From: Moniliophthora roreri
Lineage: Eukaryota; Basidiomycota; Agaricomycetes; Agaricales; Marasmiaceae
Length of the DNA stretch: 64,000 bases
Reading direction: 5' to 3'
Assembly: GCA_001466705.2 (NCBI GenBank)
Contig: LATX02000179.1
Location: forward strand, 1 to 64,000
A program made the position numbers and the translations under genes. The notes below the pieces were generated by a model. That model had not been told where the DNA came from and ran no database searches. It saw only the letters and a program-made list of their open reading frames with translations. Shown here in pieces: positions 9,285-20,748 of this stretch. Within the stretch, counting starts at the first letter, position 1. The number at the start of each line of letters is the position of its first letter.

Positions 9285-12200
9285 GAGGGTGGAAGAGACC
9301 GACACTCTTGCCACCAGCAATTACAATCTCAAATGTTGTACTAGCTAAGTTAAACCGCAATTCTATGCATGTACCTTTCACATACAATGTCAGGACAGAA
9401 ATCGTCAAAGGAAAAGCCCTGATTAACTCAGGAGCTGGAGGGTGCTTCATTAGCGAAGAAAAAGTGTGGCGCATCAAGAAGCTATAGACAAAGTTAATCA
9501 AGCTCATCAAAGTCTATAATGTTGATGGCACCAGGAACAAAACCACGTGGATCACACATTCAATCACTCTAGACATTAGTATCGGAGACAGAACCATGCA
9601 GGAAACTCTCATTTCGGAATTAGGACCAGAATGGTTCATTCTGGGCCTACCATGGTTACAAGAACACAACCCAGACATAGATTGGGTAACAAGGGTTATT
9701 CAATTCAGACCCAAGAGAAAGATTTTAGCTTAAAGAACGACACTGGTGTTTAGAGGAGTTTTGGATGCCATGGAAGACAATGAAGTCTTGATTCATTCCT
9801 TCATCCGAGGAGAAGAGAATAGCAACGAGATCCGAATCAACACTAAGTTGTCTGCCTCCCAAGTATTGGCCCAAGCTCACGAAACAAAAGCCAAACCATT
9901 GGAAGAATTAATCCCTCCTTACCTTTTGGATTACAAGGACAGATCCGAAAAGAAGAAGGCTGAACGGTTTCCCCCTTTCCAATCCTGCAACCATGCCATC
10001 AATCTCAAACCAGATTTTAAACCAAAAGACTGCAAGGTTTATTCGCTTTCTCCAAAAGAACGTGAAGAACAGGACAAGTTTTTAGACGAAAATCTCCAGA
10101 AAGGATATATCTGACCATTGAAATCACCAATGGCATCTCCCTTCTTCTTTGTAGCAAAGAAAGAAGCTGGAGCATTATGACCCTGTCAGAATTATTGAGA
10201 TCTCAATAACAGCACTATAAAAAACCGGTACCCTCTTCCTCTAGTCACCGACCTTGTCGACAAGTTGAAGAATGCAAAAGTTTTTACAAAATTGGATCTA
10301 TGAAATGGTTGCAACAACATCTGGATCAAGGATGGAGATCAATGGAAAGCAGCGTTCAAAACACCATGTGGTCTTTTCAAACCAACAGTCATGTTCTTCA
10401 GACTTACGAATTCACCAGCAACATTCCAAGCCTTTATGAATGACATCCTGAAGGATTTCATTGATGAGGGATGGTGTGTAGTTTACATGGACGACATTTT
10501 GATCTTTTCAGATAATCTAGAACTCCATCGACTTTGCACTCGTCACATCTTGGAACGATTACTGGAAAATAACCTTTTTCTGAAACCAGAAAAATGTGAA
10601 TTCAAAGTAGCGAGGACACTTTTCTTAGAACTCATTATTACACCGGGACACACACAAATGGACCCAACCAAATTGGCAGACATATCAGAATGGGAAGTGC
10701 CAAGTACAGTCAAAGGTGTGCGCTCATTCCTAGGTTTTGCAAATTTCTATCGGAAATTCATAGGGAAATACGCGGAATTGGCATGACCGTTACATGATCT
10801 CACAAAGAAAACATTGACCTTCGAATGGACAAAGAGGTGTCAGATCGCATTTAACGTGCTGAAAGCCAAGTTTTTGCAACAACTGATCTTGAAGATGCCA
10901 GACGACACACAACCGTTCGTAATAGAAGCCGACACTTCAAAGTGGGCAACAGGGGCTGTATTACAACAAAAGGGACCAGATGGAGAACTTCACCCATGTG
11001 GATATATCTCCCACACCTTTACGCCAATGGAGCGAAATTATGAAATCTATGATTGAGAACTCCTAGCAATTGTCAATGCATTGAAGGCATGGCAGCATTA
11101 TCTTCTGGGAGCGCCTCATCCAGTGACCATTCTATCAGATCACAAAAACCTCACTTACTTCTGCACTGCACAGAAGTTGAATAGGCGACAAGCACGATGG
11201 AGCCTATTCTTAACACAATTTGACTTACAACTTGTGCATGTGCCAGGAATGAGGATGGCACAATCAGATGCATTGTCTTGTCGACCAGATCTTATTGACA
11301 CTGAAGAAAACGACAATGAAGACACTATCATGCTACCTGATAAGTTATTCATTAACATTATCGATGTGGAGCTCAGAAACAGTCTAGAAAAGGCAATGTC
11401 AACAGATGATTTCCATCAGATGACACTGGAAAACCTGATAGAACATGGAACAACTCTGATCAAATTGTCACTTCAAGACTGGAGAATTGATGGAGATCTC
11501 CTTTTCTACAAGGACTAATGTTATGTACCAAATGATGAAACACTACGACGAACATTGGTTAAGAAAATCCATGAAGCATTACCTCACAGACATTCTGGAC
11601 AATGGAACACATTGAACGAAATTCAGTGCAACTACTGGTGGCTGGAGATGACGAAGTTTATAAAAACATTTGTTGATGGGTGTGCAGTATGCCAACAGAT
11701 GAAAATAAACACACATCCCATGAGAGTCCCATTACACCCCATTGGGGTTCACAAAGATGTGTTACCTTATCAAATCATCACAATAGACTTGATCACAGAT
11801 CTACCCCTGATAGACAATAACGATTCTATATTGGTCGTGGTCGACCATGCGGCTACTAAGGGGGTGGTTTTCATTCCATGCAACAAGAAAATCGATGACA
11901 TGGAAATGGCTGAACTTCTTTTCTGCCATGTGTATAAGCGCTTCAGACTTCTGGACAAGATTATATTGGACAGAGACCCCCGATTTGCAGCAGAAGTGTT
12001 CAGAGAAATGGGAAGGATACTAGAGATCAAACAATTGCTAAGTACTGCATATCATCCACAAATGGATGGTGAAACTGAAAGAGTCAATCAGGAAGTGGAG
12101 ATCTATCTGTGACTCTTTTGTTCCAAAGAACAAACAAAATGGAAGGATCTTCTGCACTTTGCAGAATTTGCCCACAATTCAAGAACCCACTCTACTACTC

Positions 12201-12826
12201 ACCAATTGCTGTTCTATCTCACAATGGGATATCATCCGAGACCCCTTCCTACAACATTCAACAGATCTACCATTCCTTCAGTCAAACAAAGGCTTGCTGA
12301 ATTGAAAAGGCTCAGAGAAGAAACTTCTGCACTTCTAGACATTGCAGCGCAAAAGGTCAAGGAAAGAAGTGGGAGAACATTCGATAAATTTGAAAAAGGT
12401 CAGAAGGTCTGGTTAGAAGAAAAAAATCTATCATTTGGTTATCCATTACCGAAGTTATCTCCAAAATGCAAAAGCCCATTCAAGATAGAAGAGGTTTTAG
12501 GCCTGGTAATGTACAAGTTGAAATTGCTGTTTCAATGGTGAATTCACCCTGTATTCCATGCCAGACTACTCACACCATACAAAGAAACGGAAACCCACGG
12601 TCCAAACCTCTTAGAACCCCCACCTGACATAGTGGAAGGACAAGAAGAATTCGAAGTAGAAGCGATCATAGGACACAGACCAAAAAGGAAGAACACATGC
12701 CCTACACATTACCTCGTTTCTTGGAAAGGATACAACTCTTCCCATAATCAATGGTTAAGACTGAGTGGACTTAAACATTCAATGGAGTTGTACCTGGACT
12801 ATAAAATCAAATACAACCTACCTTGA
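9282..12826 (+). pseudogene. pol: Element A pol: protease, RT, RNase H, integrase, chromodomain (decayed)
   Basis: Read in the -1 frame relative to gag and in a single frame throughout. Protease around 9300-9700, where the catalytic triad reads N-S-G (Asn codon 9425-9427) instead of D-S-G, so it should be dead. RT with intact Y-M-D-D at 10484-10495; RNase H ~10900-11280; integrase zinc domain with C-x2-C near 11680 and the D,D-35-E-type core ~11780-12110; chromodomain ~12640-12826 (V-S-W-K-G-Y-N). Ten or more in-frame stops, many TGA at places where relatives have Arg (for example 10784 and 11054). Usual length for the family; not functional. Confidence 0.9.
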
Positions 12827-12849
12827 TTCTTCATCCACACCCAAATGAC

Positions 12850-13410
12850 ATGCCTTTCACTACCCCATTCTCGACTGGAGCCTCTCTCCTAACTGTGCCT
12901 ACCCCAATGAAATCACCTATCATGAACCCTTCACCCCCTCCATCTATGAACTCCTCTATATCCTCAATACCGAACACTATGATGGACATCTGACGAGAAT
13001 GATTGAGCAAAGTGACCACCAACACCATCAAACAGGAATGGGAGCACTTTTGTTCCTGCAAAGACATCAAGAACTCCTCGACCAAGCCATCACGCACGTT
13101 GACAGAGAGGCGGGACTCTTCGCCAGAACCCTGGTTGAAGAAGACCATCCTATTGTCCTGAAAGGTGCAATAACGGTACTGTCTATTCCTATTGACATAG
13201 AGAACTTGCCGTTATACCTAGTGAACCCAGACTTAGGTCCCAATGGGGAGTCCCTTCCAATCAACGACAATCTTAACCCAAACAAACCCGCTTGTATCTG
13301 AGCCATACAAAGACACCAATGGCATTTATGTTGAGCCAGAGAGATTGCAAGAGGGCAGACCATCCTTGAGCTCAAAGCTACAGACCGACCCCTCTATTCC
13401 CTCATTCTGC
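12850..13410 (+). pseudogene. Element A ORF3, N-terminal part, interrupted by element B
   Basis: Lies 20 bp after pol. Its ATG at 12850 is out of frame with the conserved block, so a frameshift near 12895 is likely. The block itself (F-T-P-S-I-Y-E-L-L-Y-I-L-N with H-Y-D-G-H-L) is read from ~12909 and stays open to TGA 13302. It matches the N-terminal block of ORF3 in C, E, G and H. At 13411 the reading frame is cut by the family B LTR; the other half is at 4635-5385. Confidence 0.75.
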
Positions 13411-15905
13411 TGAAGATGCTCAAAAACCTATGCCTCTACTATGAAAACACAAGGCCTGTGGTGCCAAAATACCCCCGAAAAAGGTATATATATAAGTTCT
13501 TGATTCTCAGTTTTGTTTGCAAGTTGGTTTGGCATGGTTCACTGTTACCGCAATGTCAAGAATAATTTCTCAATGTCTCGCTTGGTAGTTCAGAGATGAA
13601 TGCCTTCAAAACAACTTCTCAGATCAAGATTTGGTGTTCATTTTGTATAATATTTATGGGTTTATAGTTTTATTAATCACTTCAAAGCAAATACTGGTAT
13701 TGATGTTCAACTAGAAAACTGCCCAAAGAATAAACTTCTTCTAAGTGAGAACAAAAGTACCTCTTGTACCTGAATATAGCCCTCTTAGCTATGTTCTGCA
13801 ACAATTCTCAAGAGGACAAATCTTCTAGACACTGCTAGCCTGAAACCCTCTCTGATTCACGTCAAAACACCAGACTATACTGATGCATGTCACCTACCCT
13901 CTTGGTAAACTGATACAATATTCTTGTTATCAGAAAACATGCCTCTTGCATTAAAAACTAAGCTCTTCCTAGCTTTTATTTATATCTCTGGTTTGGGTTA
14001 CAATTTCAGGTCTCAACTAGCCTGTGCCTCTTGCACAACTAAATAAGCTAGAGCCCAAAGTGGTTGAAAAATACTGATTGCCGGTAGCTCTTCTACCTGA
14101 ACAACAACATCATACACTCTGGTAATCAGTGGGCAGTATCTCTTCTGCTTTCCACCTGCAAAACACGTCCCCTTATATACCCTACAACATAAATAATCTA
14201 ATATATCTGTCACACATACAAATAAAACTGAGTCAGGTGCTAAATATTATATAAACTGAGCTGTGTTTGGTAATTTCTCTGTCACAGTGTCCAATTGTAG
14301 TCAGGCTTCATAGCCATAATCTCTTTTATTCTTTGTCTATGATGATTGTGCAGTCTCCTGACACTAATCGTTTGCAATTTTCTTGATCAAACAGCTCTCC
14401 TTCTGACTCCATTTGAAAATATTATACTTCCATGCCACTCCACATGGTTCCTTCCTTCTCCGTCTATTGTCATCTGCTCTGTGGACGTGTAATATGCTTC
14501 CANACAGAGAGGCGGGACTCTTCGCCAGAACCCTGGTTGAAGAAGACCATCCTATTGTCCTGAAAGGTGCAATAACGGTACTGTCTATTCCTATTGACAT
14601 AGAGAACTTGCCGTTATACCTAGTGAACCCAGACTTAGGTCCCAATGGGGAGTCCCTTCCAATCAACGACAATCTTAACCCAAACAAACCCGCTTGTATC
14701 TGAGCCATACAAAGACACCAATGGCATTTATGTTGAGCCAGAGAGATTGCAAGAGGGCAGACCATCCTTGAGCTCAAAGCTACAGACCGACCCCTCTATT
14801 CCCTCATTCTGCTGAAGATGCTCAAAAACCTATGCCTCTACTATGAAAACACAAGGCCTGTGGTGCCAAAATACCCCCGAAAAAGGTATATATATAAGTT
14901 CTTGATTCTCAGTTTTGTTTGCAAGTTGGTTTGGCATGGTTCACTGTTACCGCAATGTCAAGAATAATTTCTCAATGTCTCGCTTGGTAGTTCAGAGATG
15001 AATGCCTTCAAAACAACTTCTCAGATCAAGATTTGGTGTTCATTTTGTATAATATTTATGGGTTTATAGTTTTATTAATCACTTCAAAGCAAATACTGGT
15101 ATTGATGTTCAACTAGAAAACTGCCCAAAGAATAAACTTCTTCTAAGTGAGAACAAAAGTACCTCTTGTACCTGAATATAGCCCTCTTAGCTATGTTCTG
15201 CAACAATTCTCAAGAGGACAAATCTTCTAGACACTGCTAGCCTGAAACCCTCTCTGATTCACGTCAAAACACCAGACTATACTGATGCATGTCACCTACC
15301 CTCTTGGTAAACTGATACAATATTCTTGTTATCAGAAAACATGCCTCTTGCATTAAAAACTAAGCTCTTCCTAGCTTTTATTTATATCTCTGGTTTGGGT
15401 TACAATTTCAGGTCTCAACTAGCCTGTGCCTCTTGCACAACTAAATAAGCTAGAGCCCAAAGTGGTTGAAAAATACTGATTGCCGGTAGCTCTTCTACCT
15501 GAACAACAACATCATACACTCTGGTAATCAGTGGGCAGTATCTCTTCTGCTTTCCACCTGCAAAACACGTCCCCTTATATACCCTACAACATAAATAATC
15601 TAATATATCTGTCACACATACAAATAAAACTGAGTCAGGTGCTAAATATTATATAAACTGAGCTGTGTTTGGTAATTTCTCTGTCACAGTGTCCAATTGT
15701 AGTCAGGCTTCATAGCCATAATCTCTTTTATTCTTTGTCTATGATGATTGTGCAGTCTCCTGACACTAATCGTTTGCAATTTTCTTGATCAAACAGCTCT
15801 CCTTCTGACTCCATTTGAAAATATTATACTTCCATGCCACTCCACATGGTTCCTTCCTTCTCCGTCTATTGTCATCTGCTCTGTGGATGCATAATATGCT
15901 TCCAT
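13101..15905. repeat. Direct duplication across an assembly join (13101-14502 and 14504-15905)
   Basis: The ~1.4 kb before the n at 14503 is repeated almost base for base after it. The unit includes the tail of element A ORF3 and the first ~1.1 kb of the B LTR. Such an identical repeat on both sides of a single n is more likely an unresolved contig overlap than a real tandem duplication. Confidence 0.8.
13411..14502 (-). mobile_element. Family B LTR, first ~1.1 kb (contig end)
   Basis: Starts TGAAGATGCTC right after CTGC (13407-13410) of element A ORF3 and stops at the n. It duplicates 14813-15904. Confidence 0.85.
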
Positions 15906-16486
15906 TTCTCCTCTAAAGTGTACGTGTAAGCTTAGCTGTGCTATCTTCTCGTCATACAGCTTTGTCTTCCGTTTTCCGTGATACAGGCACCTTTTTGGTA
16001 ACCAATCATCTATTTCATTCCTCTAATTTGATTATCGGTATCTCGAGTATCCCCCGCCGATAATTTGTCATTCTCTTTTTCATATCTGTTCTTCGGTAAT
16101 ATTCTCGTTGATGTATCATCAAAGGCTTTTATTCTTCCTTCAAGTTGGGTGTGGTTTGAAAATATTGTTAAAAATGAAAATATTCCCTTTGGTATGCTTT
16201 CGATAGAGAGGTGTGATGTCGTGTGGTTCCCTACAGGTTTTGGGATGCTCCTCTGTATTCAGATTCACTGTTTATTTTCATACTAGCAGTGGTTGGGTAC
16301 CCTTGTATGGCCTACCATCAACCATTACTCTGCTAATATTTTGTATCCTTCTCTACTACTCGCTTTGACTAGCTGCTCAGGGCTCACACTAGTCCTCAAT
16401 TCCCTTGTTTATGTCATTTTCAACCATAAAAGTGCAAAATATTCTCTATTTGCATGCAAAATAAAAGGTAAAAGTTATGCATATCA
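14813..16486 (-). mobile_element. Family B 3' LTR, complete (1674 bp)
   Basis: TGAAGATGCTC..TATGCATATCA, so TG..CA on either strand. Preceded by CTGC of element A ORF3. On its right is TCTCCCCCCAACTAAAG, which on the minus strand is a purine tract ending at the LTR. This is the 3' LTR of an element lying on the minus strand to the right. Unusually long for a Ty3 LTR. Confidence 0.9.
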
Positions 16487-16501
16487 TCTCCCCCCAACTA
16501 A
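16487..16501 (-). promoter_or_regulatory. Polypurine tract of element B
   Basis: On the minus strand CTTTAGTTGGGGGGAGA runs directly into the 3' LTR, the expected plus-strand primer site. A near copy lies at ~20531-20546. Confidence 0.75.
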
Positions 16502-16933
16502 AGAAAAGGATTGTCCCCAATCTGTTAATATTATGGGTGAAACACAGGACTCTCTTAATACCGCATCCCCTGATATGAAATAACCACCCTCTTGTAGGTC
16601 TTTTCAAGCTCTTTCCAATGATACTAAAATCTCTCTCTGGGATTTCTTTATCTTATCTTTATCTCTTCTGCATCAATTTCTCTTGCCTTTTCTGTAACAT
16701 CAGATGATCTTTGTAACCATGTGTTTGAAGTCTGCTTCCGATACTTGGTGTTAGGTTGTTCTTCTGTTACCATCAGGTTTCTCATAGCCAAATTTGGTAA
16801 GGTCATTTTCTTCTATATTCTTCTTGTTCTATTCACTTAAATATTTTCAGATTGATCTTCAACAAATATTTAAGTAGAGTCCATTTCAAACTTGGATTAT
16901 CTTTTCCTCTTTCTTCCTTTCCTCTTACTCAAC
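16502..16933. other. Upstream region of the antisense Zn2Cys6 gene
   Basis: No ORF of note. Pyrimidine-rich on the + strand towards 16900, as in fungal promoters with CT-rich start regions. Confidence 0.4.
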
Positions 16934-19711
16934 ATGACTCGTAAAGTTAAGAGCAAGTCCACTGCTGTTCCTATTGCCTCTTCCTTGAAGTCGAAGGAAG
17001 TCTCCCTTCCTCAACTCTCAACAATAAATGCCGCTGTGCTCAGCGTCCTTCACCTCTACTGTGTGTTGCTCTTCTCTATCTGTCGTAACGTCTGGCATCA
17101 TCTTGAGGGCAAGTCTTCCCCCTTTGCTGATGCGTCTGCCTTGGCAAATTTCGCATTTCCAGCTATGAAAACCCCTCTGGTACATCTTAGTCATTATTCC
17201 TTCTCTAGGTTTCCTTTTACTAATATTATTCTTCTCTAGGTTTCGCTCGATGAATTTTGTGGACGTTTTTGGTTTCCCCAAACTTTCATGCATCTCCTCA
17301 TGTTGGCCCTCCAACTCCTCAAGCGTCTTGATTCTCATTTCTCCATTACCATCCCTAATGACCTCTACAGTGCTTTCCCCTCCAAATCTCGGTTTCACTT
17401 CTGGAAGCATACTTTGGGGCTTAAGGTATGTTCGCTTTTCCAATCATTCTTCTTCTCTTATTAATATTATTATCCTCCAGCCACTCAATCCTTCGGAAAA
17501 CTTTCCTTCAAATGAGGAGATATTGGCCAAATACGATCCTGACCGAAATGTTCCTGACATTAATGATGACATTGAAATCTCAGACCATGAAGACTCCAAC
17601 AGCAGTGATGAAGATGGCTCTGGTGATGAAGACATTGTCGAAGTGAAGCCCTCCAAACGTCCTATTTGTTATATTAAGCCTCCCATTCGTGCTACTCCTA
17701 TCATTGAAGTGGTACATGTACTCATTCTAATAATATTCTCTTTCTATTTCTCATATTCTTTCTCATAGCCAGCCTGCTCCAGTGGCTCTAGTAAAACTAA
17801 GCAGAAGGTGAGTTCCATCCTTTATGGAACTCTCTCTAAGCTTAATATTTACCCCTCCATAGTCTCGACCAGCTGCTTCTTCGTCTACTCAAGTCACTAT
17901 TAAGACTGAACCGTCCTCTTTGAAGTGTAAGGCTCGTGACACCTCGCTGCCTCAGGTTCGTTTTCGTCTATATCTTTTTAAATATCTTTCTTATTATCCT
18001 TTACTGTAGCCTCCTGCCAGAAAACGTGCTTGTACTGTTATCAAGACTGCAGACAAGGTATGTTTCTCTTTAATATTATATCTTTCTCTGTTCTCAATGC
18101 TTCATCCGTTTAGAGTTCTGACCCTAAAGGCAAGAGACGTGCCGTTGACCCTCCTCCTGACGAAGGCAAGAAGGACATAAGTCTCCTTCTTCTTACAACA
18201 TTCATTATTCTTCATTAATATTCTGTTTCTAGAGTGCTGAGGATATGGATCGCTGCTAAGTCCATCCAAGACCTAAATCTGGAAGACATTGTCGGTGGAG
18301 TGGGCCAAGGCCGTCCTGCCAAGGAAAATGCTTCAAATGTCCTCCGGCTTCTCCAAGCTCTTGGCCGAACTAAGGCCATGGAGGTACTCCGATGTAAGTT
18401 TCGTTTACCCACTATCTATCCCTATTGTTCTCTCATTCTTTATTCTTTAGCTCACCCTGGACTGCTAAATCTTGGCCTTAGCAACACCTTCTGGCCTATA
18501 CACAAGATCATGTCTGCTCTGACCACTCATCCTGGGGTAATATTCTTGTTTCTTCATCTCATCTTTAATATCTTTCTAAAATATTCTTCTTTCTATAGGC
18601 CGATGCTGATATCAACAACGAACTTTCATGCACTCAATGCGACTCAGCCAATGCTTGTTGTGAAACTGGCTCAGGAACGTCCACCCGCTGTCAACAATGC
18701 ACTCATCTTCAATTACAATGCTCGTTCGGGATGTACTTCTTTGATGCCTTTACCATGAACAATCAGCACTTTGTCCAATCACTGAGTAGTCTCACTGGTA
18801 ATATTATTGTTTATTTCTCTATTAATCTCATTTGGATCTAAATATTCTTTTCAGGTCTGGCTTTCCAGATGTCTGCCATCTTCGACTTAATGGTCTCGTC
18901 CTTTTGCATTCGACAACAGATCTCCCTTCTCCATGTTCAGGAGGAATCTGTCAAAAGTGCGCTTCAACAACACCGTGAGCTCCTTCGAGCCAGCTGCGCT
19001 GATCCTCGTGTCATCTTGAAATATCTATTCTGGCACGATCCCAACTTCACTCCTTCAGAGGAACAGCTCAACATTCTCTGTACTTCTCTGGGTTGGATTG
19101 CTAGGGACTTGGGTGTTCCTGACGGCTACGAATTCGAAGTCATTTGTCCCATGGATCTGTTTTTTGCTTCTTTTAGCGACATATGGGTCATTTTGAAGGG
19201 CACCGACTTTGACGTCACTGGTCTAAAGTCCAGTTCATACATGATCATTGACAACAAGGTTGTCATGGTCGATGGGTCCGAAGCCCCACATTTCGAAGGT
19301 CTCACTGTTGATAACGAAGCTGGTCCATCCAATTCCATAAGTCTATTATCTCTTATTCAATATTCTTCCATTAATATTTTCTTTGTCTTATAGACTGCCA
19401 ATGCTGGGCCTTCCTCTGCTACCCTTCATGCCGCTAGTCCTACAAATACCGTTGACTCAACTAACGAAGCCAGTGCTATGGCAGCTGACAATGCTAAGTC
19501 TTCTGTATATTTCTCTTTCTCTTTAATATTCTAATTTCCTGCTAACCAACTACTTCCTAGTAAGCTGGTGGATGTGCCACAACCCATGTCCTTGCTGACA
19601 CTGTCGTCTGCTTCGGATAGCATCATGTTCTTCAGTCTTCTTTGCCTTTTGACTGCTCCCAAGTCAATTGATGAGGACGAGGACGAGGTACTGTATACCC
19701 TTCTAACATAG
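16934..19711 (+). CDS. Intron-rich gene with Zn2Cys6-pattern cluster, antisense inside element B (decayed)
   Basis: Thirteen exons can be laid out by hand: 16934-17179, 17240-17425, 17481-17711, 17771-17809, 17863-17955, 18010-18057, 18114-18176, 18233-18393, 18451-18536, 18599-18797, 18855-19336, 19394-19504, 19565-19711. Introns are ~52-62 nt with GT..AG ends. The product is ~695 residues. An N-terminal helical part is followed by an acidic Asp/Glu/Ser stretch (exon 3), a basic K/R-rich linker (exons 5-7), and at 18629-18721 the pattern C-x2-C-x6-C-x9-C-x2-C-x6-C. That matches the spacing of fungal Zn2Cys6 clusters, although it has few of the usual basic residues here. Then comes a helical region of ~160 residues. 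Two donors read ATAAGT where GTAAGT is expected (18177 and 19337), and exon 8 is out of phase with exon 7, so this copy is probably not functional. Function unknown; DNA binding is only suggested. Confidence 0.65.
18629..18721 (+). other. Zn2Cys6-spaced cysteine cluster
   Basis: Six cysteines spaced 2-6-9-2-6, all kept in the diverged relic at 2594-2686, where an Arg precedes the third Cys and another follows the fifth. Conservation of only the spacing between two decayed copies argues that the ancestral protein folded around zinc. Confidence 0.65.
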
Positions 19712-20748
19712 GACTTCATCGTGTTCTTCTCTTGGTTGGCACTAGGTTGGGCTCTTGTATCATTCTCGGACACAATATTATCGCCTACTATACTCTCTTG
19801 CTGTGGGAATATTTAAAGTACATTCATCATGCGTACTTAAATATTCTTTATATCTCATATCTCTGCTGTAGAAATATCATAAGTACATTCATCTCAAGTA
19901 CTTAGATATTTTCTATCTAATCGGACTTCACTTCAGTAGCTATAGTTTCATTACTATTTGCATACTGAACAATCATATTACCTCTCTTATTCATATCCTG
20001 TACTAATGCATGAAAATATTATAAGTCCTGATTGTCTTTGGACTTAAATATCTCTTGAGTCAAGCATGTGTACACTCTTATTATATCCCATGCTTTTATC
20101 ATATTTTCTGATTTCCTATTCATACAGATAAGCCTATCATGAAATTTCTCTTTCTTATCTATTGCCAATCTCTAAGCCTTTCTGTATGCATCAATCTCCA
20201 TATGTACGCATAAGCACTCTATATTTAGTGATCTGATCAAATACTCTTTCGTCGTCAGAACTGAATTAACTCTATTGTTCTTGTTTCTTATTTTCTCAGT
20301 TGCGGAATCAGCACTCCTGTTATCTCAACAAAGTTCCTCTTGCACCACATTCCATTTCCTTGAATAGTTTCCCTGTCTATGTATGCTTCTCTTTTTCTGG
20401 CCGATAGTCGTTCCATCCACTATTCACATGTTTTAGTGGATTCCTGAAACTTCCATACACCAATCTCTATTCAATCCTTTTGAAATGTTGAAAATTGTTG
20501 AAATTTTGTTGAAATTTCAGGTGTGTATTCCTCCCCCCCAACTAAATAATAACAACATCCCTGTTGTTCAGGCAAGTACATGTTTTCCAAAACTCTCTTC
20601 TAACAATTTCCAACACTTATTATCACAAACATGCACAATTTATAGGTTATACCTATAAATTCTGTGTGCTCAAACAATAAATGTTCATACTTTTACTCTC
20701 TGTCTCTCATCTCAACATTTGTCATCTAATATTCTGAGCACTGCTTCA
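19712..20748. other. AT-rich spacer between the two antisense genes, with a second polypurine-like tract
   Basis: No supportable gene. Short direct repeats of AAGTACATTCATC.. (19817 and 19873) followed by ACTTAAATATTC/ACTTAGATATTT. At ~20531-20546 CTCCCCCCCAACTAAA repeats the tract beside the 3' LTR. The part 20395-20590 is also present in the relic at ~3145-3340. Confidence 0.5.

Noticed and set aside
14413..14703. ORF spanning the n at 14503
   Set aside because: Joins B LTR sequence to a repeated piece of element A ORF3 through an assembly join.
19711..20748. Host promoter or gene between the two antisense genes
   Set aside because: No open frame or motif; the repeated tract and relic copy show that it is element DNA.
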